Source: CAZICM01 sp964537685 (GTDB taxonomy: Bacteria > Myxococcota_A > Polyangia > Polyangiales > Polyangiaceae). Taken from it: a DNA stretch of 64,000 nt. Every line of letters begins with the position of its first letter. The first letter of the stretch is position 1. This document shows positions 16,695-22,847 of the stretch, one piece after another. The stretch lies in NCBI GenBank assembly GCA_964537685.1, contig CAZICM010000023.1, positions 62,001 through 126,000 on the forward strand. Reading direction: 5' to 3'. Made by a program: the position numbers and the translations under genes. The notes below the pieces were generated by a model. That model was not told the DNA's origin. It saw only the letters and a program-made list of their open reading frames with translations, and searched no databases.

Positions 16695-19600
16695 ATGACA
16701 TTCAAAACGGTCGGATTGCTCCTCGTCGTAGGAGCAACGGGCGCGGTCACGCTCGGCTGCGGCGGCGATGAATCATCGTCGACGTCCGGCGGAAATACCG
16801 GCTCAAGTTCAAGCGGATCGAGCTCGAGCGGAATGAGCTCCAGCTCATCAAGCGGCGGAAGCTGCACCAATGCCTGCACACCCGTCGGCTCGTACCGCTG
16901 CAACGGCGAAACCGTCGAAAGCTGCGCGCCGGGCATGGATGGCTGCCTAAATTGGGTAGCCCTTTTGGATTGCGCCGCAAACGGCAAAGTCTGCGATGAC
17001 GGCGTTTCCCCCGCGGTCTGCGCCGACCCGGGCGGCCCCACATGCAGCGACGGCGCAAAGAATCAAGACGAAACCGATGTCGACTGCGGCGGCGCCACCT
17101 GCAATGCCTGCGCACTCGGCCAAGCGTGCACCCAAAACAGCGATTGCGTGAGCAACGTGTGCGACCCCGGCTCAAACACCTGCGCGGCCGCGCCCACATG
17201 CAGCGACAACGTGAAAAACGGCACCGAAACCGATGTCGACTGCGGCGGAGGCTGCCCTCCCTGCGCCGTGGGCGGCGCCTGCATGCAAAACGGCGATTGC
17301 GTCACCAACGTCTGCAATCCAGCCACGCAGACCTGCTCCGCAATGCCCACCTGCATGGACGGCATCAAAAATCAAAACGAAACCGATATCGATTGCGGCG
17401 GAATGTGCGGCCCCTGCGCTGTCGGCCAAGATTGCACGACCAATGCGGATTGCAGCTCGGGCAATTGCGATCCCGCCACCAAGACATGCGTGGCCATGGC
17501 CACCTGCATGGACGGCATTAAAAATCAAAACGAAACCGATATCGATTGCGGCGGCGTGTGTCCCGATTGCAACGTTGGTCAAACATGCACGATGAATTCC
17601 GATTGCATGAGCAATACATGCAATACAGGCGGCACCAACACCTGCGTACCCGCGGGCACGCCCACCTGCAACGACGCCGCGAAAAACCAGGATGAAACCG
17701 ATATCGACTGCGGCGGCGCGGTATGCGGCCCCTGCGCCATCGGCGAAGGCTGCAAGCAGGCATCCGATTGCATTACCAATATATGCGATTTCATTAGCAC
17801 CAAAACCTGCATCGACGCGACCCCCTCTTTTCAAATCGATGAAGATTTCGAAACGGGAGACTACTCGCTCTTCCCCTACACCCACGCGGGCCCGCATCCC
17901 TGGATCATCGAAACCGATCCGGCCAAATGCCACGGCGGGATGTCCTGCTCCCGCACCAGCCCGCTGCACGCCTTGAACGAAACGTCGAGCTATGAAGTCA
18001 GCCTCAGCGTCCGGCAAAATACGACGGTCTCATTCTGGGCCAAAACCAATACCGAGCCCGGCCAGCATTTCCTCCGCTTCTACGTCGACGGCGTTCAGCA
18101 AATGGAGATTTCGGGCCAAAATGATTGGATGCTTTACACATTCAATGTGATGGCAACTGGACCGAATGGGCCAAATCGCATCTTAAAATGGGAGTACGCG
18201 AGAAGCGGCTTCGTCGATCCCAATCATCCGCCGTGGAATGAAGTGTGGGTTGACGATATCGACATGCCCAATTGGAACACCGACCCCAGCGTTCCCGAGC
18301 ATCTCCGCCCATGGAACGGCAAACTGACCACGGACACCAAGCCCACCTTCCAATGGCAAAGCTTCGATCCGGATTTCGATCCTATTACTTATCAAATGGA
18401 ATGGGATACCAATCCCAATTTCTCCAATCCATCAACGACCGGCGAAATTCAGCAAACGCAATTTTCGCCAATGATGCCATTGAACGACAATACGATTTAT
18501 TATTGGCGAGTCCGGGCCAAGGACAACTCCAATTACCGCTGGAGCGCGTGGTCATCGCCATGGGCCGTTGAAATCAACACAGCCCACGAATACGCGGCTG
18601 AATGGAGGCAATCGAAGGCGCCGCAATTCTCGATGAATACGACGACTTCATTGGCCATCAATCCGGACAATGTTACGGCGCTAAGCGGCAGCGGCTCCAA
18701 AAATGGCAGCGCGGGCCTGAATGCCGGTGGTGGCACATCCACGGTTGTATTGAGTGGTTTTGTCCCTCCGCCCCCTGGAACGTCCGGAACGTTGACTATC
18801 AATGGCAGTGGCGATTTCAACGGCGGCCTCGGCGGAAATGAATATGGCACCGTCTTCATCGACGGCACAAACGTCGGCACCTATAACCCCGGTGTCTGTG
18901 TTGGCTCGGCCGTTTTCAATATCGCCGATGTCAGCGGCTTTTTGGCGGACGGAACAGCCAATATTGCCTTCCAAACCGGCTCCGGTGTCAATATCGCGGG
19001 CTGCGGCGGAACGACTGACACATTCTCCGCAACCCTCAGTTTTAACTACACCACGACGGGCACCATGATCAGCGTGCCCATCAATTTTAATCTATTCGAC
19101 AACAAAAAATATTGGGAAAAGATTCAGGTCGTTGGAACAGGCACGATTAGCATTCAAGTGCTCGATGCCATGGGCAACCTAATTCCCGAAATGGCAGTGC
19201 CTGGAAATGCGGCCGGATTAACAAGCCGCACGATCCGCTTGTGGGATTTAAATCCGGTCACTTACCCGGAGATTAGACTCAAGGCCACCCTCAGCCCGGG
19301 GTCAGTCCTTGATGAATGGTCGGTCATTGGCAACGACGTCTTTGAATGGCTATTCTCCAACAACGGCGATTTGGAAGGCTGGGTGGCCAACGACAAAAAT
19401 GCAGTTGCCACGGCGGCGGTATCGGGAGGCGTAATAAAATTCAATGGCCTAGCGGCGGGCACGGATCCGAATATCCAATATATGTTCCCGCAGCCCATTG
19501 ATGCCACGCGCTTCACCACCATTGAAGTGCGCGTCCGCACCAGCAACAACAACCAAAATGACATGCCCACCGTATTGTGGGATTCAAACTATGGTTCATG

Positions 19601-19811
19601 GGATGCAAACCGAAGTATTGCCTACCCACCCACCTTCTTATTTGCCTTCCAAGACCTCAGCTACGACCTCACGATCGTTCCGATGATGCCCAAAGAGCCT
19701 TGGCAAGGGCTGATCAACGGCATCCGGGTCGATCCGGTGGTGCAATTCCTCGATGTGCTCAATATGCCTGCCGATGGCTGGTTTGAAATCGATCGGATTG
19801 CAATCTATTAA
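16695..19811 (+). CDS. large Cys-repeat lipoprotein with fibronectin/jelly-roll-like surface domains
   Basis: A 1,038-residue surface lipoprotein. ATG 16695 follows AAGGAG (16683-16688), better than the in-frame upstream codon. Signal peptide and lipobox-like V-T-L-G-C, then a Ser-Gly linker (G-S-S-S-S-G repeats). A first Cys module is followed by five tandem repeats of about 50 residues, each C-x-D-x-x-K-N-x-x-E-T-D-x-D-C-G-G with further cysteines. The C-terminal 650 residues look like beta-sandwich modules: a LamG-like part (F-E-T-G-D-Y-S-L), a fibronectin-like part (P-T-F-Q-W...Y-Y-W-R-V-R-A-K-D) and further extended sheets. Likely anchored at the outer membrane and binding a substrate or prey; no catalytic motif was seen. 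Confidence 0.75.
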   Translation: MTFKTVGLLLVVGATGAVTLGCGGDESSSTSGGNTGSSSSGSSSSGMSSSSSSGGSCTNACTPVGSYRCNGETVESCAPGMDGCLNWVALLDCAANGKVCDDGVSPAVCADPGGPTCSDGAKNQDETDVDCGGATCNACALGQACTQNSDCVSNVCDPGSNTCAAAPTCSDNVKNGTETDVDCGGGCPPCAVGGACMQNGDCVTNVCNPATQTCSAMPTCMDGIKNQNETDIDCGGMCGPCAVGQDCTTNADCSSGNCDPATKTCVAMATCMDGIKNQNETDIDCGGVCPDCNVGQTCTMNSDCMSNTCNTGGTNTCVPAGTPTCNDAAKNQDETDIDCGGAVCGPCAIGEGCKQASDCITNICDFISTKTCIDATPSFQIDEDFETGDYSLFPYTHAGPHPWIIETDPAKCHGGMSCSRTSPLHALNETSSYEVSLSVRQNTTVSFWAKTNTEPGQHFLRFYVDGVQQMEISGQNDWMLYTFNVMATGPNGPNRILKWEYARSGFVDPNHPPWNEVWVDDIDMPNWNTDPSVPEHLRPWNGKLTTDTKPTFQWQSFDPDFDPITYQMEWDTNPNFSNPSTTGEIQQTQFSPMMPLNDNTIYYWRVRAKDNSNYRWSAWSSPWAVEINTAHEYAAEWRQSKAPQFSMNTTTSLAINPDNVTALSGSGSKNGSAGLNAGGGTSTVVLSGFVPPPPGTSGTLTINGSGDFNGGLGGNEYGTVFIDGTNVGTYNPGVCVGSAVFNIADVSGFLADGTANIAFQTGSGVNIAGCGGTTDTFSATLSFNYTTTGTMISVPINFNLFDNKKYWEKIQVVGTGTISIQVLDAMGNLIPEMAVPGNAAGLTSRTIRLWDLNPVTYPEIRLKATLSPGSVLDEWSVIGNDVFEWLFSNNGDLEGWVANDKNAVATAAVSGGVIKFNGLAAGTDPNIQYMFPQPIDATRFTTIEVRVRTSNNNQNDMPTVLWDSNYGSWDANRSIAYPPTFLFAFQDLSYDLTIVPMMPKEPWQGLINGIRVDPVVQFLDVLNMPADGWFEIDRIAIY
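17347..17554 (+). repeat. near-identical in-frame 55-bp direct repeats inside the Cys-rich lipoprotein gene
   Basis: Copies at 17347-17401 and 17500-17554 differ at one base, with a period of 153 bp (51 codons). They encode the module that includes M-D-G-I-K-N-Q-N-E-T-D-I-D-C-G-G. Other modules of the gene are more diverged in DNA, so these two look like a recent duplication or gene conversion. Recombination between them would remove or add exactly one module and keep the frame. Confidence 0.85.
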
Positions 19812-19838
19812 TATCTATAATACCTTCTAAGATATTAA
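19808..19838. repeat. AT-rich inverted repeat at the stop of the large lipoprotein gene
   Basis: TTAATATCT (19808-19816) pairs perfectly with AGATATTAA (19830-19838), 13-base loop. It overlaps the TAA stop. The stem is weak and lacks a T run, so its use as a terminator is uncertain. Confidence 0.4.
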
Positions 19839-19851
19839 CACCATATTTCTA

Positions 19852-19870
19852 GAACCCATCTCATCAATGC
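19852..19870 (+). repeat. dispersed 19-bp repeat, copy 1 (IS terminal-repeat-like)
   Basis: GAACCCATCTCATCAATGC occurs here and again with one mismatch at 31994-32012. It is related to the arms of the inverted repeat at 32034-32124. It is preceded by CTA. Ends of the style GAxCCxxTCTCA are familiar from some IS5-group elements, so this may be one end of a lost element (inference from memory of that family). Confidence 0.5.
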
Positions 19871-20026
19871 CGCCCGCACCCTGAGGCACTTGGCACCGAA
19901 TTCCCTTAAATCAAAGGCGTTTGGAATTCATACCGCTATCGCCGCGATAAAGCCCTAAAGCCCTGTTTCCCCACAGTTGCCCAAGCGCCGAGACAACGAT
20001 TCAATCGCCTGCAAACGGCATTGCGA

Positions 20027-20158
20027 TCATCCGTGCTCACGCCTCTTTCGCGCACCCATCGTCAGCATCTCAAGATCGCTTATCGCATTCTCGAGATCTT
20101 TTGATGTCGCATGCACATATCGCATGGTCGTCGTGATATTCGAATGCCCGAGACGCTT
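20027..20158 (-). pseudogene. C-terminal remnant of a tyrosine recombinase/phage integrase
   Basis: Reading the minus strand gives 43 codons then a stop, starting K-R-L-G-H-S-N-I-T-T-T-M-R-Y-V-H-A. This matches the last conserved box of tyrosine recombinases: L-G-H-x-x-x-x-T-T, then the nucleophilic Tyr a few residues on (R-Y-V-H-A). The codon directly before K is TAA, and no upstream frame gives the Arg-Lys-HxxR box, so the rest of the gene is lost or scrambled. It marks past integration of a phage, plasmid or genomic island, possibly the one that brought the unrecognised genes at 20562-21409. Confidence 0.75.
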
Positions 20159-20561
20159 TTACGGTGACGCGCGCGGATCAGCTTTTTTGTGTTGCCCTGC
20201 AAAATGGGCGGATTGGGCGCTGAAGTGGCTTGCGTTCAGACGGCTTCAATTGAAGCGCCTTGATTTCACGCCGTGAAGACATCGCCGAAAAACGATTATG
20301 TAAGCGTCCATGACGAGCTAGACAGCAACATGTAAGTTGCATGGATCGGGCATGCCCGCGCGAGGCGGAAAATATTCAATGAACAAAGCCAAAATTTCGA
20401 ATGATTTTAAATTGTTCAATTACTTAAACACCCTATTTGCAGGCCCCAAAGATCGAGCCCGTGGGCGGGAAAAAGGAGCTCATGAGTTGTATTTGGGGCG
20501 GGTAGCCGTGAGGGCCGCTGCATTGGCGTAATACGTGAATGATTGAGGCTCGGAGCATTCG

Positions 20562-20900
20562 ATGGTCAACCAGAATCAAGGAAGATCTTTTATATCCGAT
20601 TGTTTAGGAAGCAAACGCCGGATGGACCGATCGAAAAAAGCAGGCGTACACGGGCGGATCTTCGCTGAGATGGTTTCACTTTCCGGGCAAATCGAAGGCT
20701 TTTCCCTTGCCGGGTTCGACTGTGCAAGAGCTACCAAAACCGAGCGCGCCGACGATGCCAAACGCGATATGGACCGAGGTGCGCGCGCTTCTGAGATCGG
20801 AGCGGCGAGCATTCGCGGAATTGAGAAAGTGACGCGCGAAGAGCGAGAGCGCAGTAAAGAAGCGATAGACACGGGGGATTTTCTCACCCTGCTGATTTGA
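20562..20900 (+). CDS. unrecognised 112-residue protein
   Basis: I do not recognise this protein. It is highly charged, with a mostly helical look in the second half (E-R-A-D-D-A-K-R-D-M-D-R-G, then V-T-R-E-E-R-E-R-S-K-E-A-I). There is no signal peptide, membrane segment or cysteine motif. GGAG lies six bases before the ATG, which supports expression. Its stop overlaps the proposed TTG start of the next frame (TTGA at 20897-20900), suggesting translational coupling. It sits beside an integrase remnant, so probably accessory. A minus-strand frame over the same bases is Arg-rich and less credible. Confidence 0.4.
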   Translation: MVNQNQGRSFISDCLGSKRRMDRSKKAGVHGRIFAEMVSLSGQIEGFSLAGFDCARATKTERADDAKRDMDRGARASEIGAASIRGIEKVTREERERSKEAIDTGDFLTLLI

Positions 20901-21409
20901 ATTTCGCGCGAGAGATTGGCGTTCATTTCAAGCCCGAAGCCTATCGTTCGGCCGTTGTGGCGCATCTTCGAAGACCAGCCGCGGAGGCGCCGAGCGACAG
21001 TACACAGCACGGCGAAACGAACCCGGCAGACAGCGAATCGAAGGCGGAAGACAACACGGGAAGCGAAGCAACGGACGAGGTAAAAACAGCGAGCGAAAGC
21101 GATACGAATGCCAAGCCTTCGCATGCGTGGGAGCTGTTGCAGAGATGGCGAGAGGAACTAGAGCAGAAGCAAACACGCGCGAACACAAAGGCCGTTCCGC
21201 CTTCAGAGCAAGGACACGTTGACTCATCGTCAACGCTTGATTCAGCATCGATCCGCATTCAACAAAGGCCGCCTATCAACGTTCCAGAAGGCACAACGAC
21301 CGTCCGCACGCTTCACGGATGGGTGACGATTCCGAGCGAGTGGCTTGAGCCTGATGCCTCGCCAGCAGAGCTTGCGAGCTTGGCGCGACTGCTCGGCGAA
21401 CGGCCTTGA
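20897..21409 (+). CDS. unrecognised 170-residue protein
   Basis: Unrecognised. The first 25 residues look folded (F-A-R-E-I-G-V-H-F-K-P-E-A-Y-R). A long Ser/Thr/Glu/Asp-rich low-complexity middle follows, then a conserved-looking end (V-P-E-G-T-T-T-V-R-T-L-H-G-W-V-T-I-P-S-E-W-L). The TTG start at 20897 is proposed only because it overlaps the previous stop (TTGA); no good independent ribosome site was seen. It could be the second gene of a two-gene accessory unit, or the extension of a frameshifted single gene. Confidence 0.4.
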   Translation: MNFAREIGVHFKPEAYRSAVVAHLRRPAAEAPSDSTQHGETNPADSESKAEDNTGSEATDEVKTASESDTNAKPSHAWELLQRWREELEQKQTRANTKAVPPSEQGHVDSSSTLDSASIRIQQRPPINVPEGTTTVRTLHGWVTIPSEWLEPDASPAELASLARLLGERP

Positions 21410-21533
21410 TCGAAGGCCGAGCATCCAGCGAGCGCCCGATCAAATGCGGAGAATTGATCGAATTGGAATGCAATTTCAAAATTGCAACGCTTCGATCTCG
21501 CGATGCGATCGCGTTCAGCGGACAAAATAAAAA

Positions 21534-21565
21534 GGTGCATCGTTTGGGGGGCGGGACGATGCACC
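21534..21565 (-). terminator. minus-strand Rho-independent terminator-like hairpin
   Basis: GGTGCATCGT (21534-21543) and ACGATGCACC (21556-21565) form a perfect 10-bp stem with a 12-base loop. On the minus strand the stem is followed by TTTTTATTTTGT (bases 21533 down to 21522), the classic T tract. No minus-strand gene is seen just upstream, so it could end an antisense transcript or a small RNA. Confidence 0.6.
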
Positions 21566-21723
21566 GTCGGCACCCCTCGCATGCCGCGCCCTCGCGTGTC
21601 AACCGAGTTGCTTGATATTTAAAACCAACGCGATCGCCGCACATCGCACGAAATCGCCCCCGACAATCATCGAAGCGCTTCTCAATCGAATTGGGATTTG
21701 ATACGCACAGAAACAACAAAAGA

Positions 21724-21753
21724 GGCGTGGCGGGATGCACCGCCCGCCACGCC
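21724..21753 (-). terminator. second minus-strand terminator-like hairpin in the leader of the PEGA-like gene
   Basis: GGCGTGGCGGG (21724-21734) and CCCGCCACGCC (21743-21753) form a perfect 11-bp stem with an 8-base loop. On the minus strand a T-rich tract TCTTTTGTTGTTT follows. It points the same way as the hairpin at 21534-21565, and both share GCGGGA...ATGCACCG in loop and flank. On the plus strand it would be a strong leader hairpin about 30 bases before the ATG at 21785. Confidence 0.6.
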
Positions 21754-21784
21754 GGGGCCACAGTTTGGAACTTTCCGAGACCCA

Positions 21785-22846
21785 ATGAAAAGCCTAGCAA
21801 GCATTATCAACAGATGGCAAGCGTTTTTTTTTGCATTCGTATTTTTCGTGGTGGCGCCGTTCGCCGCACGCGCTCAGGAAGCTCTAAAACCCGAAGACGC
21901 AAAGGCATATAGCGATCTGTTGAAAGCCGCCCAAGATGCAGCCGATAACAATCGTTTTGCCGAAGCCATCGAGCTTTGGCGTAAGGCTTGGAACATCAAA
22001 CAGCATTGGCATTTGCCCTGCAATATCGGCGAGGGCTTTTTTCTTCTGCAGAAGCCCGACAAGACCGCAACCTACTTAACACGCTGTGTGAAGCTCGCGC
22101 CTTTTCCTAAATCCGAAGAGGCTATCGAGCATCGCAAAAGAGTGCGCGCGATGCTTCAAATCGCGCTGGATCATGTGGGGGTCGTCGTCGTTTTAGCGTC
22201 TCCAGGCGCGCGCGTGTCGGTGGACGGCGAAGAACAAGGAAGGGCTCCGCTTTCCGAAGAAGTCTTTTTAATGCCCGGCGAACACGCTTTTATTGCCGGG
22301 CTAAATGGTCGCAGTGTTTCGCGCGCTCTCCATGTCAACAAGAGAGAGCAATACAGCCTTGATCTTGTGTTCGCCGAGAGTAAGCCCGAACCGGTAGCGC
22401 CCAAGCCCGTTCCACCAAAACCCATCGAAATGAAGCCTGCGCCGATTGCGCCAAGGGTTCCACTCGCTTTGAATTCCGCTCCGTCATCCTGGAGTTTTCG
22501 ATGGATGCCATCCATTCTTTTGCTCGGCTCAAGCGCAACATTTGCAACTGCGGGCGCCTTGCTGCGTATGAAAGCCAATGCCCTCGAACAGCATGCGCAG
22601 GATATTGCAGATGTGCGCAATGCAGTGGTTGGACCGCTCAATGACATGGAATGCGCGACCATCACGTCTAGCTTCAATGAAGCCCGAAACGAGCAGCGTC
22701 AAACCTTTAATGCAAGCGTGTTTGCATTCGGGGCCGCTGGCGTTCTTGGCATTGCGGGCCTTGTTTATCCCTGGCTTCCCATTCACGGAAAATCGACGTC
22801 CATTGCCGTTTCCAATTCGAGTGTTTTGATCCGGGGAAGTTTTTAG
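21785..22846 (+). CDS. exported TPR/PEGA-like protein, partner of pseudokinase
   Basis: A 353-residue protein with an N-terminal signal (hydrophobic F-F-F-A-F-V-F-F-V-V-A-P-F-A, then A-R-A-Q). Residues about 30-120 look like TPR helices (A-D-N-N-R-F-A-E-A-I-E-L-W-R-K-A-W). A PEGA-like strand set follows (about 135-195: S-P-G-A-R-V-S-V-D-G-E-E-Q-G, P-G-E-H-A-F-I-A). There is a Pro/Lys linker, then two C-terminal hydrophobic segments near 240-260 and 315-335. PEGA proteins of this type are common in myxobacteria and sit in the envelope. It stops one base before the pseudokinase start, so the two are co-translated and probably work together. Confidence 0.75.
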   Translation: MKSLASIINRWQAFFFAFVFFVVAPFAARAQEALKPEDAKAYSDLLKAAQDAADNNRFAEAIELWRKAWNIKQHWHLPCNIGEGFFLLQKPDKTATYLTRCVKLAPFPKSEEAIEHRKRVRAMLQIALDHVGVVVVLASPGARVSVDGEEQGRAPLSEEVFLMPGEHAFIAGLNGRSVSRALHVNKREQYSLDLVFAESKPEPVAPKPVPPKPIEMKPAPIAPRVPLALNSAPSSWSFRWMPSILLLGSSATFATAGALLRMKANALEQHAQDIADVRNAVVGPLNDMECATITSSFNEARNEQRQTFNASVFAFGAAGVLGIAGLVYPWLPIHGKSTSIAVSNSSVLIRGSF

Positions 22847-22847
22847 A

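Larger units (their letters stand above)
19812..20561. other. gene-poor accessory stretch between lipoprotein and unrecognised gene pair
   Basis: About 750 bases with no intact gene. It holds the AT-rich inverted repeat just after 19808, a short dispersed repeat at 19852-19870, the decayed tyrosine-recombinase end at 20027-20158, and otherwise short frames with no recognisable content. This is consistent with the scar of a lost mobile element. Confidence 0.6.
21410..21784. other. non-coding stretch with two hairpins upstream of the PEGA-like/pseudokinase operon
   Basis: About 375 bases without a credible gene. They contain two perfect inverted repeats (21534-21565 and 21724-21753). The frame of the PEGA-like gene stays open through the second hairpin, but the ATG at 21785 gives a clean signal peptide, so the hairpin is taken as leader. 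Confidence 0.6.

Noticed and set aside
17172..18017. 281-residue frame antisense to the Cys-repeat lipoprotein
   Set aside because: Its repetitive Gly/Ala/Arg sequence just mirrors the repeats of the coding strand.
20576..21124. 182-residue minus-strand frame in the accessory region
   Set aside because: Very Arg/Ser-rich with no domain, lies opposite the plus-strand frames at 20562 and 20897, which have a ribosome site and stop-start overlap.
21534..21753. Hairpins as integron attC sites
   Set aside because: No RYYYAAC/GTTRRRY core pair and no gene cassettes between them.
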